DNA of 64,000 bases from Nostocoides sp. Soil756 (lineage in GTDB: Bacteria; Actinomycetota; Actinomycetes; Actinomycetales; Dermatophilaceae): positions 62,001-126,000 of the forward strand of contig NZ_LMSE01000004.1 of NCBI RefSeq assembly GCF_001428065.1, written 5' to 3'. Below are positions 44,835 through 53,846 of the stretch, one piece after another. Numbering within the stretch: position 1 is the first letter of the stretch; each line of letters opens with the position of its first letter. Made by a program: the position numbers and the translations under genes. Under the pieces are notes generated by a model that ran no database searches, had not been told where the DNA came from, and saw nothing but the letters and a program-made list of their open reading frames with translations.

Positions 44835-45626
44835 ATGACCACCACGCGCCAGCACACTGCTCGCATGGAGCTGACGGTCGGCCAGGTCGCCGAGGCCTTC
44901 GGTGTCACGGTGCGCACACTGCACCACTACGACGCCATCGGTCTCGTCGTCCCGTCCGCCCGCACCCCCGCGGGGTACCGCCTCTACACCGAGGCCGACC
45001 TCGCGCGGCTCGCCACGGTCGTCACGTACCGCCGGCTCGACCTGCCTCTGGACGAGGTCAAGGCCCTGCTCGACGGCGACGGGACGCCCGCGGAGCACCT
45101 GCGGCGCCAGCGCGAGGTGGTCGTGTCCCGGCTGGGCGAGCTCGAGCAGCTCGTCACGGCCATCGACCGAGCACTGGAGAGAGAGATGGACGAGCAGCCC
45201 GCCACGACCGAGGACCTCAAGGAGCTCTTCGGCGACGGCTTCGGTGAGGAGTACCAGCAGGAGGCCCAGGAGCGCTGGGGCGAGAGCGACGCGTGGCAGC
45301 AGTCGGCCGGCCGCACCGCGCAGTACACGAAGGCCGACTGGGAGGCCGTCAAGGCCGAGCAGGACGCCGTGAACGCGGCGTTCGTCGCAGCGATGGAGTC
45401 CGGGGCGCCGGCGACGTCCGAGGCGGCGATGGATGCCGCCGAGGCCCACCGGGAGCACATCGAGCGCCGCTTCTACGACCTCGACCACGCGTTCCACCGG
45501 AACCTGGCCGACATGTACGTCACCGACCCGCGGTTCACCACGACCTACGACGACCTGGCACCCGGCCTCGCACAGTACGTTCGCGACGCCATCCACGCCA
45601 ACGCCGACCGGCACGAAAGCCTCTGA
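44835..45626 (+). CDS. TipA-like MerR regulator with TipAS domain
   Basis: The 263-residue protein has an N-terminal MerR helix-turn-helix (about 11-80: VGQVAEAFGVTVRTLHHYDAIGL and PAGYRLYTEADLARL), a coiled-coil linker (about 85-125), and a C-terminal TipAS-type domain (about 130-263, with WGESDAWQQS and HREHIERRFYDLDHAFHRNLADMYVTDPRF). TipAS domains bind thiopeptide antibiotics and other hydrophobic ligands. No target gene is adjacent apart from itself; autoregulation is suggested by the promoter. An internal ATG at 44865 could give a slightly shorter form. Confidence 0.9.
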   Translation: MTTTRQHTARMELTVGQVAEAFGVTVRTLHHYDAIGLVVPSARTPAGYRLYTEADLARLATVVTYRRLDLPLDEVKALLDGDGTPAEHLRRQREVVVSRLGELEQLVTAIDRALEREMDEQPATTEDLKELFGDGFGEEYQQEAQERWGESDAWQQSAGRTAQYTKADWEAVKAEQDAVNAAFVAAMESGAPATSEAAMDAAEAHREHIERRFYDLDHAFHRNLADMYVTDPRFTTTYDDLAPGLAQYVRDAIHANADRHESL

Positions 45627-45687
45627 CCGGGCCCGCGTCGGCAGGCCGAGGACGTGCGGTGTCGCGGGGCTGGCCTAGGCTCGCGGC

Positions 45688-46332
45688 GTGACGGGTGCGA
45701 GCGGGGTGTTCATCGCCTTCGAGGGCGGCGACGGCGCGGGCAAGTCCACCCAGGTGCGGCTCCTCGCCGAGGTCCTGCGCGCCCGGGGCCGTCAGGTGCT
45801 GGTCACCCGCCAGCCCGGCGGCACCGAGCTCGGCGTCGCCATCCGCGACCTCGTCCTGCACGGCGACCACGTCTCGCCGCGGGCCGAGGCGCTGCTCTTC
45901 GCCGCCGACAAGGCCCACCACGTCGACGTGGTCATCCGCCCGGCCGTCGCCGCCGGGCAGGTCGTGATCACCGACCGCTACACCGACTCCGCCGTCGCCT
46001 ACCAGGGCGCCGGGCGCGACCTCGGCGCCGACGAGGTGCACGACCTGCAGATGTGGGCGGTCGGCGACCTCGTCCCCGACCTCACCGTCGTGGTCGACGT
46101 GCCGTCGGGCGAGGGGCGTCGCCGGCGGGGCGAGGTGCACGACCGCCTCGAGTCCGAGGCCGACGACTTCCACGACTCGGTGCGCCAGCACTTCCTCGCC
46201 GTGGCCCGGGGCACCCCGCACCGCTACCTCGTCGTCGACGGCACCATCCCGCCGGATGCCGTCCACGCCCAGGTCCTGGCGCGGGTCGAGGCGATGGGAG
46301 TCGTCGAGCCGGCCCCCCGGGGTCTGTCGTGA
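45688..46332 (+). CDS. tmk: Thymidylate kinase
   Basis: The 214-residue kinase makes dTDP from dTMP. P-loop FEGGDGAGKSTQ (about 11-22), DRY motif in VVITDRYTDSAVAYQGAGR, and the lid region GRRRRGEVHDRLE. Leaderless: TAGGCT at 45676-45681, six bases, GTG 45688. Its stop overlaps the holB start (GTGA), the usual actinobacterial pairing of the two genes. Confidence 0.95.
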   Translation: MTGASGVFIAFEGGDGAGKSTQVRLLAEVLRARGRQVLVTRQPGGTELGVAIRDLVLHGDHVSPRAEALLFAADKAHHVDVVIRPAVAAGQVVITDRYTDSAVAYQGAGRDLGADEVHDLQMWAVGDLVPDLTVVVDVPSGEGRRRRGEVHDRLESEADDFHDSVRQHFLAVARGTPHRYLVVDGTIPPDAVHAQVLARVEAMGVVEPAPRGLS

Positions 46333-47468
46333 GCGTCTGGCGCGACGTCATCGGCCAGGAGAAGGCCGTCGCCACCCTCGAGCGGGCGGTGCGCGATCCC
46401 GCCTCGATGACGCACGCCTGGCTCTTCACCGGGCCGCCGGGGTCGGGTCGCTCGGTCGCGGCCCGGGCCTTCGCGGCGGCGCTGCTGTGCCCGCAGGGCG
46501 GATGCGGCGAGTGCCGCGAGTGCCGCACCGCGCTCGACGCCACGCACGCCGACGTCGACGTCATCGCCACCGAGGGCCTCTCCATCAAGGTCGAGCAGGC
46601 TCGCGACCTCGTCGCCCTGGCCGCGCACCGGCCGTCGGTCGGGCGCTACCGCGTCCTCATCGTCGAGGACGCCGACCGCCTCACCGAGCGCGCCGCCGAC
46701 GCGCTGCTCAAGGCGCTCGAGGAACCAACGCCGCGCACCGTCTGGATGCTGTGCGCCCCCTCGGTCGAGGACGTCATCATCACCATCCGCTCGCGCTCGC
46801 GGCACGTGCGGCTGCGCACCCCGTCGGTCGAGGCCGTCGCCGACCTCCTGGTGCGCCGCGACGGTGTCGACCACCCGATGGCGCTCTACGCCGCCCGCGC
46901 GGCCCAGTCGCACGTGGGGATGGCCCGCCGCCTCGCCCGCGACGAGCACGCCCGCATCCGCCGCCACGACGTCGTCGCGATGGCCACCAAGATCGTCACC
47001 GTCGGCGAGGCGGTCGACGCCGCGGCCGACCTCGTCACCATCGCCCAGGAGGAGTCGGCCGCCGCCTCCGGCGAGCGCGACGCCGCCGAGAAGGCCCGGC
47101 TGCTCGAGATCCTCGGCGCCGACCCGTCGGCGCGCACCCAGCCGCCCCACATCCGCTCGCAGGTGTCGGCCCTCGAGAAGGATCAGAAGGCCCGTGCCAC
47201 CCGCTTCACCCGCGACGTGCTCGACCGGTCGCTGGTCGACCTGCTCTCGGTCTACCGCGACGCGCTGGTGCTGCGCACCGGGGCCGGCAGCGCGCTGGTC
47301 AACGAGGACAGCCGTCAGGTGGTCACCCGGGTCGCCGAGGTGCTCACCGCCGAGCAGCTGCTGCTGGCCATGGACGCCGTGGGGACCGCGCGCGAGCGCA
47401 TCGACGCCAACGTCGCACCGCTGCTCGCGCTCGAGGCGATGGCGCTCGGGCTGCGGCTGCCGCGCTGA
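46329..47468 (+). CDS. holB: DNA polymerase III subunit delta'
   Basis: The 379-residue clamp-loader subunit has VWRDVIGQEKAVATLERAV, a P-loop-like GPPGSGRSVAARAFAAALLC, zinc-binding cysteines in CGECRECRTAL, and the sensor region DAVLLKAL-like AADALLKALEEPTPRTVWML. Translationally coupled to tmk. Converged on by nothing; the next gene has its own promoter. Confidence 0.93.
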   Translation: MSVWRDVIGQEKAVATLERAVRDPASMTHAWLFTGPPGSGRSVAARAFAAALLCPQGGCGECRECRTALDATHADVDVIATEGLSIKVEQARDLVALAAHRPSVGRYRVLIVEDADRLTERAADALLKALEEPTPRTVWMLCAPSVEDVIITIRSRSRHVRLRTPSVEAVADLLVRRDGVDHPMALYAARAAQSHVGMARRLARDEHARIRRHDVVAMATKIVTVGEAVDAAADLVTIAQEESAAASGERDAAEKARLLEILGADPSARTQPPHIRSQVSALEKDQKARATRFTRDVLDRSLVDLLSVYRDALVLRTGAGSALVNEDSRQVVTRVAEVLTAEQLLLAMDAVGTARERIDANVAPLLALEAMALGLRLPR

Positions 47469-47572
47469 CCAGCGGCGACGCATCCCCTCGGCCCTCCGGG
47501 CGAGGTCGATCGCTGCCGTTTCGTGACCTCCCCCGGCCGGGTCTCCCAGAACGCTCGCCTATCGTCCTGTCC

Positions 47573-49120
47573 ATGAGCCTGCGCCCCCTCGCCCTCGTCG
47601 CGGGCGCCGTCGCCGCTGCCACCGTCCTCGCCGGATGCTCCGTCGTCAACGACGTGCGCGACCAGGTCCAGTCGCGACCGTCGGTGGCCGTCACCCCCCA
47701 GCCCCCGCCCTCGGGAGCCCCGGGCCTGGACCGCTTCTACCGTCAGCGGCTCGACTGGCAGGACTGCTCGGGCGCCGAGTGTGCCCGGCTCACGGTGCCC
47801 GTCGACTACGCCGACCCCTCGGGCAGCACCATCGAGATCGCGGTCCTGCGGGTGCCGGCCAAGCGGGCGAGCAAGCGCATCGGGTCGCTCGTCGTGAACC
47901 CCGGCGGACCGGGCGGCTCGGGCGTCGACTACGCGCGGGCCGCCGACTTCATCGTCGGCAAGGGGGTGCGCGACGCCTACGACATCGTCGGGTTCGACCC
48001 CCGCGGGGTGGGCCGCTCCGCCCCGGTCGACTGCCTCACCGACGCCCAGCTCGACGACTTCCTCGGGTCCGACCCCACGCCCGACGACCCGACCGAGGAG
48101 CAGCAGTTCGCCGCCGGCGCGGCCTCCTTCGCACGCTCGTGTGCGACCACCAGCGGGGCGCTCCTGGCGCACGTCTCCACTGAGGACGCCGCTCGGGACA
48201 TGGACGTGCTGCGGGCCGCGCTCGGCGAGAAGAAGCTCACCTACCTGGGCAAGTCCTACGGCACCTACCTCGGCGCCACCTACGCCGACCTCTTCCCGCA
48301 GCAGGTCGGCCGGTTCGTGCTCGACGGCGTGGTGCCGCCCGACCTCACCAGCGCGCAGATCAACCTCGGCCAGGCCGAGGGCTTCGAGCTCGCCACCCGC
48401 TCGTTCGCCGCGTACTGCGTCAAGGAGGGCGACTGCCCGCTGGGGACCTCGGTCGAGGCGGTGATGGAGAACCTGCGTTCGTTCCTGAAGAAGGTCGACA
48501 CCACGCCGGTGCCCAAGACCGGTGACGCGACCGTGCCGGCGCTCACCGAGGGCTGGGCCTCGCTGGGCATCGCGGCCGCCATGTACGACCAGGGCGCCTG
48601 GCGCACCCTGATGGATGCCATGACCACCGCCCTGGCCGGCGACGGCACCGCCCTGATGCAGCTGGCCGACCAGTACGCCGACCGCAACCCCGGCGGCGGC
48701 TACGCGGGCAACATCATGGAGGTCATCTACGCGGTCAACTGCCTCGACCGGCCGGAGTCGAGCTCGCTGTCGGAGCGCGAGGCCATGGCCGACGAGGCGG
48801 CCGCGAAGGCGCCGACCTGGGGCCGCTACCTCGCCTGGAGCTCGCTGCCCTGTGGCTTCTGGCCGGTGAAGCCGACGGGGGAGCCGCACGAGGTAACGGC
48901 CGCGGGAGCCGAGCCCATCGTCGTCATCGGGACGACCCGCGACCCCGCGACGCCGTACGCCTGGTCGGTGCGCCTGCACGACCAGCTCGCGAAGGCGTCC
49001 CTCATCACCTTCGACGGCGACGGCCACACCGCCTACACCCGCTCGAACGCGTGCGTCGACGGCGCCGTCGACGCCTGGTACCTCAAGGGGGTGCTCCCGA
49101 AGGACGGGCTGCGCTGCTGA
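47573..49120 (+). CDS. Secreted lipoprotein alpha/beta hydrolase (tripeptidyl aminopeptidase-like, S33)
   Basis: The 515-residue exported hydrolase has a lipoprotein signal with lipobox VLAGCS (Cys at about 22), then the fold: oxyanion NPGGPGGSG, GFDPRGVGRS, nucleophile Ser in GKSYGTYLG, Asp in GTTRDPATP and His in DGDGHTAY. The C-terminal TAP-like domain carries conserved cysteines. Probably removes tripeptides from peptides outside the membrane. Leaderless: TATCGT at 47560-47565, 7 bases, ATG 47573. The same gene follows holB in Streptomyces, as I recall. Confidence 0.9.
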   Translation: MSLRPLALVAGAVAAATVLAGCSVVNDVRDQVQSRPSVAVTPQPPPSGAPGLDRFYRQRLDWQDCSGAECARLTVPVDYADPSGSTIEIAVLRVPAKRASKRIGSLVVNPGGPGGSGVDYARAADFIVGKGVRDAYDIVGFDPRGVGRSAPVDCLTDAQLDDFLGSDPTPDDPTEEQQFAAGAASFARSCATTSGALLAHVSTEDAARDMDVLRAALGEKKLTYLGKSYGTYLGATYADLFPQQVGRFVLDGVVPPDLTSAQINLGQAEGFELATRSFAAYCVKEGDCPLGTSVEAVMENLRSFLKKVDTTPVPKTGDATVPALTEGWASLGIAAAMYDQGAWRTLMDAMTTALAGDGTALMQLADQYADRNPGGGYAGNIMEVIYAVNCLDRPESSSLSEREAMADEAAAKAPTWGRYLAWSSLPCGFWPVKPTGEPHEVTAAGAEPIVVIGTTRDPATPYAWSVRLHDQLAKASLITFDGDGHTAYTRSNACVDGAVDAWYLKGVLPKDGLRC

Positions 49121-49197
49121 GTGCCGTCCCCGAGGTGGGCGGCGCGGCTGTGCCCGGTCGGGGGGTGGCGGATTCGCGAACGCGCGGCCCGGCTCCC

Positions 49198-49203
49198 TAT
49201 ACT
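49198..49203 (+). promoter_or_regulatory. -10 box of the tRNA-Thr gene
   Basis: TATACT, the best -10 match in this stretch, lies 32 bases before the tRNA. A TTCGCG at 49173-49178 may be the -35. Confidence 0.55.
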
Positions 49204-49235
49204 CGTGCGACGTGTTCGGCCCCGGCCGGGCGCCC

Positions 49236-49312
49236 GCCGCCTTAGCTCAGTCGGCCAGAGCGATTCACTCGTAATGAATAGGTCGTCGGTTCGATTCCGA
49301 CAGGCGGCTCCA
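49236..49312 (+). tRNA. tRNA-Thr (anticodon CGT), CCA encoded
   Basis: The acceptor arms GCCGCCT (49236-49242) and AGGCGGC (49302-49308) pair over 7 bp; the D-loop has AGCTCAGTCGG; the anticodon stem ATTCA/TGAAT encloses CTCGTAA; the T-arm has GGTTCGATTCC. The discriminator T is followed by an encoded CCA. Reads the ACG threonine codon. The accessory dab block starts about 120 bases downstream. Confidence 0.95.
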
Positions 49313-49329
49313 CGCAGCACCGCTGGTCA

Positions 49330-49360
49330 GGCCCTCTCGACGCTTGTCGAGGGGGCCTTT
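49330..49360 (+). terminator. Terminator of tRNA-Thr
   Basis: GGCCCTCTCGA and TCGAGGGGGCC pair over 11 positions with one G-T pair and a 6-base loop, followed by TTT. One of the few hairpins here with a T-run. Confidence 0.75.
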
Positions 49361-49428
49361 CCGCCCCCCTCACGGAACGCCGCCACGCGTCCGGTGGTCC
49401 GCTCGGCCCCGGTCCGTGGCTGGGCGTG

Positions 49429-49484
49429 ACGCAGAAGTTCGCCGCACACCCGGCAATTGCGGCGTGCGGCCCGAACTTCTGCGT
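49429..49484. repeat. 56-bp near-perfect palindrome, left of the dab block
   Basis: The arms ACGCAGAAGTTCG (49429-49441) and CGAACTTCTGCGT (49472-49484) are perfect. Inner arms CCGCAC (49442-49447) and GTGCGG (49464-49469) continue the stem, and the centre is GCAATTGC. It lies 30 bases beyond the stop of the regulator gene, so it may be its terminator, but the length and symmetry also fit a REP-like or MITE-like element. Confidence 0.75.
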
Positions 49485-49513
49485 GCCGCCGACGCCTCCG
49501 GGCGACCCGGCGG

Positions 49514-49819
49514 TCAGGTCGCGTCGTCCCCGTCGGCCTCGAAGATGGCCAGGAGGGCCGCCACGCGGGTCGAGGACTCGGCCGGATGGCGCAGGTGCCG
49601 GTCGGGCGCGAGCCGGTAGGTGTTGCGCCGACCGACGCGGTGCTTGGTGATGTACCCGGCGGTCTCGAGGTCGCCGACGATCGACATGGCCGCCCGCTCG
49701 CTGATCCCGACCGACGAGGCGAGCTCGCGGACCTTGGCGTGCGGCGAACGGCTGATCGCCACGAGGACGTGACCGTGGTTGGACAGGAAGGTCCAGGGCC
49801 GCGCCGGAGCATCGCTCAT
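49514..49819 (-). CDS. Small winged-helix regulator of the dab operon
   Basis: The 101-residue protein is little more than one winged helix-turn-helix: FLSNHGHVLVAISRSPHAKVRELASSVGISERAAMSIVGDLETAGYITKHR is its core, ending RNTYRLAPDRHLRHP. The fold is MarR/ArsR-like; no metal-binding cysteines are present. Leaderless: TACGCT (complement of 49826-49831) lies six bases before ATG 49819. It is divergent from the dabBA fusion, with 79 bases between the starts, and a perfect 36-bp palindrome lies across the latter's promoter. It is the obvious candidate to bind it. Confidence 0.82.
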   Translation of the reverse strand: MSDAPARPWTFLSNHGHVLVAISRSPHAKVRELASSVGISERAAMSIVGDLETAGYITKHRVGRRNTYRLAPDRHLRHPAESSTRVAALLAIFEADGDDAT

Positions 49820-49861
49820 CCGCAGAGCGTAGCGACCACGCGACCGCGGAGTGGGCGCCGC

Positions 49862-49901
49862 TTGACACATGCAGCACAATGCATGCATTGTGCTGCATGT
49901 G
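49862..49901 (+). promoter_or_regulatory. dabBA promoter within a perfect 36-bp palindrome
   Basis: -35 TTGACA at 49862-49867; a -10 CATTGT at 49886-49891 is 18 bases on, and GTG 49899 follows 7 bases later. The palindrome spans 49866-49901: CACATGCAGCACAATGCA followed immediately by its exact complement. It runs from the -35 to the start codon, so a bound dimer or pair of dimers must block transcription. Confidence 0.8.
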
Positions 49902-52900
49902 ATCCCTCTGCTCGGCGCTCGCGTCCTCTCGCTGTCGATCCTGCTGCTCGGTGCCGTCGGCCTGCTCGTGGGGGCCGGGGACGGTCCCCCGGAAGGAGCG
50001 CTCCCGCTCGGGCCCGGGCTCTCGTGGCGCTGGCGGTTGGACGTCGCGGCGTGCGTCCTCCTCGTCTTCTTCGGAGTCCTGGGGTGGGTGATCGCCCGGT
50101 TCTGTGACGCCAACCTGCGCGGGCGCGACCGGGCCGGCCGGGTCGGGGTCCTCCTCACCGGCCTGCTCCTCGCCCTGACGGTGCTGGCCGTGAGCAGCAG
50201 CATCGTGATGTTCGCGGTCGGCTGGACGGCCAGCGGCCTGCTGATGACCGTCCTCATCGCGGGCGCCGGCACCGAGCGGGCCGGGGCCGCGGCCCGCAGG
50301 ATGCGCACCACCCTCCTCCTGGGCGACGCCGCGCTGTGGCTGGGCGTGCTCGCCTGGGCCGCGTGGTTGCCCTCGACCGACCGGGCGGGCGTCGTCACGA
50401 GCGCCGGCGGCGGGCAGCTGGCCGTCGTGGCAACCCTCCTCGCCCTCGCCTGCGTGGCGCGCAGCGGCCTGGTCCCGGCGCACCGCTGGCTGCCGGAGAC
50501 CGCGGAGGCGCCGTCGCCGGTCTCGGCCCTGCTGCATGCCGGCATCGTCAACGGAGCCGGCGTGCTCGCGGTCATGGCGTGGCCGGTCTTCGCGGCCGCG
50601 CCGGCCGTGCTGGCGGGGCTCTTCGCGGTGGGCGTGGTGACCCTGGTCATCGGGGGGTGGTCGGGGGCCGCCCGTCGCGACGTCAAGGGCCGGCTCGCCT
50701 CGTCGACGACGACCCAGATGGCGTACATGACGATCCAGGTCGGCCTCGGGCTGCCGGCCATGGCGCTGATGCACCTCGCGGCGCACGGCTGCTACAAGGC
50801 GTGGCTGTTCCTGCGGGCCGGGGGGGCCGTCGACCGGCACGGCAACCGCTGGGCGACCGTGCGCCGGCCCGCGGTCCAGCTCCCGGCCGCCGTGGCCGCC
50901 CTGTTGGTCCTCGCCGTGCCGGCCTGGCCCGCCGCCCGAGCGCTCCTGGAGACCCAAGGGCTGGTGGCAGCGCTCCCGGTGGCGGTGGCCGCCGCCGCGG
51001 TCACCCTCAGCGGGTGGCACGCCGCATCACTCGCCCGCGTCGGGACCGGCGCGGTCGTCGGGGTGGTCCTGCTCGCGGACGTCCTCGGGACGGCCTACCT
51101 CTGGGCGATGGTGGGATGGGAGCACGTCCTGAGCCCCGTTCTCCCGCCGGAGCCCGTGTGGCAGGGCGGGATCGCCGTGCTCCTGCTGGCGGTCGGGGCC
51201 CTCGCCGGCTTCGTCCTCGTCTCCGGCAGCCGGCGGATCGTCAGCAACCCCTCCGACGCCCTGTCCCTGCGCCTGTTCCCGTTGACCATGACGCCGGGGT
51301 CGCGGGCCCGGGGGAGCGTTCCGCCGGCTGTTCTGCGAGCCGCCGCATCCGGCGCCGCGCCCGAGCCGTCCGCCGACGAGCGCACCACCCTGATCGCCAC
51401 CGTCGAGTCGGTGGCGCGCGCCGACGGCCCGGCGTGGCCGCTGCGGGCCATGGTCGCCGCCAACCCCCTGGCGGGGCTGGAACACCTGCCCTACCTCGAC
51501 GCCATCGCAGCGGCCGAGGCGTTCCACGGGCACGACCTGCAGCCGGGCCTGTCCTTCTACCTCCACCGCCACGAGACCGGCCGGATCACCGACACCGACC
51601 TGTCCAGCGCGCAACGCCGGCGCGACGGCGCCCAGCCGGCACCGGGGGAGCTGGTCGCCCGGACCCGGCTCCTCGCCGCTGCCGCGCAGCGGCCGCCCCG
51701 TGCCCCCGGCTCACGCCTCGTCCAGCAGCGCGCCCTGCCGCAGGCCGAGGTCGTCGTCGCCGAGCACGAGAACGCGTGGACCCAGCTCGCCTGGTCGACC
51801 GTGTCCCCCCGGGCCGACCGCGGGAGCTCCGCGGCCCGCGACGAACCCGAGGGGCCCTACAGCCTGTGGCGTCGCGCGGCGCAGCACCGAGGGTACGACC
51901 GCGTCATCGGGATCGACGGCGCATCCCAGTGGGCCCGGTCGCTGCCCGCGGACCCCGTCGCCGCGATCCTGCTGCTCCTGCGCCTGGCGGGCGCCAGCAG
52001 GCCGGACGCGCCGGCCCTGGTCGCGAGTACCCTGGCCGCCGCGCCGGGGTGGAGCGCCCACGCGGCCTGGAGAGCGCGTGAGCAGGGATCCCCCCACCCG
52101 CTCCTCGAGCTCGTCGCGCTGCGCCTGGCGCACGACGTCCTGGTCGCCCTCTCCTGCGACCCGGGGCCGGCCTCGGACCCGGATGTGGGCACGCCCGAGC
52201 GTTCCGACGCCGCGCCGGTGCGGGACGCGGAGCTCCTGTCTCTCTGGCAGGACGCCCTGGAGGTCGGCCCCCAGCGCCGGCTCGTCGCCTCGTTGCGGAG
52301 GCCCGACGTCCGGGCGGCGGGCGACGGGGCGCGAGGACGACCCGCGAGCCAGTCGCTCTGGTGCATCGACGTGCGCTCGGAGCGCATCAGACGTCACCTC
52401 GAGGCCGTGGGGAACCACGAGACCTACGGCTTCGCCGGCTTCTTCGGCGCGGCCATCCGCTTCGTCGACGTCGAGGGTCATGGCCACGACCTGTGCCCCG
52501 CGCTGGTCCGGCCCCAGTTCACGGTCACCGAGGGACTCCGGCCCCTGCGCTTCCGTGAGGCCGTGCACCGGACCGCGACCTCCGTGTCCCGACACCCGGT
52601 GGCCGCGCTGGCGGTCGCCGAGGGAGGTGGGGTGCTGTCCGCCACGACCGCGGTCGCCACCACGGTGGTGCCGGGACGGGCCCGGCGGATGGCGCGGTCC
52701 GCGACCGCGCGCGGCGTCCGGCCCGCGGACACCGCCTCCCTCGTCCTCCCCTGGAGCCTCGACGAGAAGACCGACGTGGTCGAGTCCTCGCTGCGCGCCA
52801 TCGGCCTCGTCGACGGCTTCGCGCCGGTCGTGCTCGTCTGCGGCCACGGCGCGACGGTGGAGAACAACGCCTACGCGACGTCCTACGACTGCGGGGCCTG

Positions 52901-53846
52901 CGGCGGCCATCCCGGGCCGGTCAACGCGTCCGTCCTGGCGCACCTGATCAACGACCCGGACGTGCGGGCGCGCCTGGTGGAGCGGGGGATCCGCATCCCC
53001 GACGACACCCGGGCCGTCGCCGGCCTGCACGACACCACCACCGACCGGGTCGAGGTCCTCGACCGGGTGGAGGACCCTGCGCTGCTGCGTGACCTCGCCG
53101 CCGCGAGCCGTGCCGCGGCCGCCGAACGGCTCCAGGGGCTCCCGCCACGTCGCCGGGCCGACACCGTCACCGGTCTGGCCGACCGGGCGGCGGACTGGTC
53201 CGAGCCGACGCCGGAGTGGGGCCTCGCGGGGAACGCGGCGCTGGTCATCGGGCCGCGGTCGCTCACCCGCGGCGTGGACCTGCAGGGCCGGGTGTTCCTG
53301 CACTCCTACGACGCCGCCCTCGACCCCCACGGCGAGATCCTCGAGCAGCTCCTGACCGCACCGCTCGTGGTCGCGCAGTGGATCAACGCGCAGTACAACT
53401 TCTCGGCCCTGGCCCCCTCGAGCCTGGGCGCGGGCGACAAGACCACCCACAACGTCGTCGGCGACGTCGGGGTCGTCACCGGCGCCCGCGGCGACCTGCG
53501 GGTCGGGCTGCCCTGGCAGGCGCTGTTCACCGACGACCCGGCCCTCGGAAACCCGGATGCCCTCGTCCACGAGCCGCTCCGGCTGAGCGCCCTCGTCGCC
53601 GCGGCCCCGGAGGCCATCGGTGCCGTCATCGGCCGGCACGAGGTCCTGCGCAACCTCGTGGTCAACCGGTGGATCACCGTCATGGCCCTCGACGACGACA
53701 CCGTGAGCGTCCTGCGCCCCGAGCTGACCTGGTCCCGGTGGCAGGAGGCGGATGGCGCCGGCCCCACCCCCGCGCCGTCCCGGGGGAGCGCGCCGTCCCC
53801 GAGAATCCGGCCCGAGCCCGTACCCCTCCCGCAGGAGCAGTCATGA
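49899..53846 (+). CDS. dabBA: DabB-DabA fusion: putative inorganic carbon uptake pump
   Basis: A 1315-residue protein. Residues 1 to about 450 are a NuoL/DabB-type membrane module: HRWLPETAEAPSPVSALLHAG (about 195), DVKGRLASSTTTQMAYM (about 261), HGCYKAWLFL with K300. A linker of about 50 residues leads to a complete DUF2309/DabA domain: ANPLAGLEHLPY (about 521), CIDVRSE (C822, D824) and CGHGATVENN to YDCGACGG (H983, C998). These four residues match the zinc ligands of DabA, and the His-Cys distance of 15 is the same. In DAB/MpsAB systems separate A and B subunits couple cation entry to one-way CO2 hydration. An in-frame ATG at 49869 lies within the palindrome and is less likely. Confidence 0.9.
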   Translation: MIPLLGARVLSLSILLLGAVGLLVGAGDGPPEGALPLGPGLSWRWRLDVAACVLLVFFGVLGWVIARFCDANLRGRDRAGRVGVLLTGLLLALTVLAVSSSIVMFAVGWTASGLLMTVLIAGAGTERAGAAARRMRTTLLLGDAALWLGVLAWAAWLPSTDRAGVVTSAGGGQLAVVATLLALACVARSGLVPAHRWLPETAEAPSPVSALLHAGIVNGAGVLAVMAWPVFAAAPAVLAGLFAVGVVTLVIGGWSGAARRDVKGRLASSTTTQMAYMTIQVGLGLPAMALMHLAAHGCYKAWLFLRAGGAVDRHGNRWATVRRPAVQLPAAVAALLVLAVPAWPAARALLETQGLVAALPVAVAAAAVTLSGWHAASLARVGTGAVVGVVLLADVLGTAYLWAMVGWEHVLSPVLPPEPVWQGGIAVLLLAVGALAGFVLVSGSRRIVSNPSDALSLRLFPLTMTPGSRARGSVPPAVLRAAASGAAPEPSADERTTLIATVESVARADGPAWPLRAMVAANPLAGLEHLPYLDAIAAAEAFHGHDLQPGLSFYLHRHETGRITDTDLSSAQRRRDGAQPAPGELVARTRLLAAAAQRPPRAPGSRLVQQRALPQAEVVVAEHENAWTQLAWSTVSPRADRGSSAARDEPEGPYSLWRRAAQHRGYDRVIGIDGASQWARSLPADPVAAILLLLRLAGASRPDAPALVASTLAAAPGWSAHAAWRAREQGSPHPLLELVALRLAHDVLVALSCDPGPASDPDVGTPERSDAAPVRDAELLSLWQDALEVGPQRRLVASLRRPDVRAAGDGARGRPASQSLWCIDVRSERIRRHLEAVGNHETYGFAGFFGAAIRFVDVEGHGHDLCPALVRPQFTVTEGLRPLRFREAVHRTATSVSRHPVAALAVAEGGGVLSATTAVATTVVPGRARRMARSATARGVRPADTASLVLPWSLDEKTDVVESSLRAIGLVDGFAPVVLVCGHGATVENNAYATSYDCGACGGHPGPVNASVLAHLINDPDVRARLVERGIRIPDDTRAVAGLHDTTTDRVEVLDRVEDPALLRDLAAASRAAAAERLQGLPPRRRADTVTGLADRAADWSEPTPEWGLAGNAALVIGPRSLTRGVDLQGRVFLHSYDAALDPHGEILEQLLTAPLVVAQWINAQYNFSALAPSSLGAGDKTTHNVVGDVGVVTGARGDLRVGLPWQALFTDDPALGNPDALVHEPLRLSALVAAAPEAIGAVIGRHEVLRNLVVNRWITVMALDDDTVSVLRPELTWSRWQEADGAGPTPAPSRGSAPSPRIRPEPVPLPQEQS

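Noticed and set aside
49869-49898. ATG 49869 as the dabBA start
   Set aside because: It falls inside the palindrome, upstream of the predicted transcript start, and encodes residues unlike a membrane protein N-terminus.
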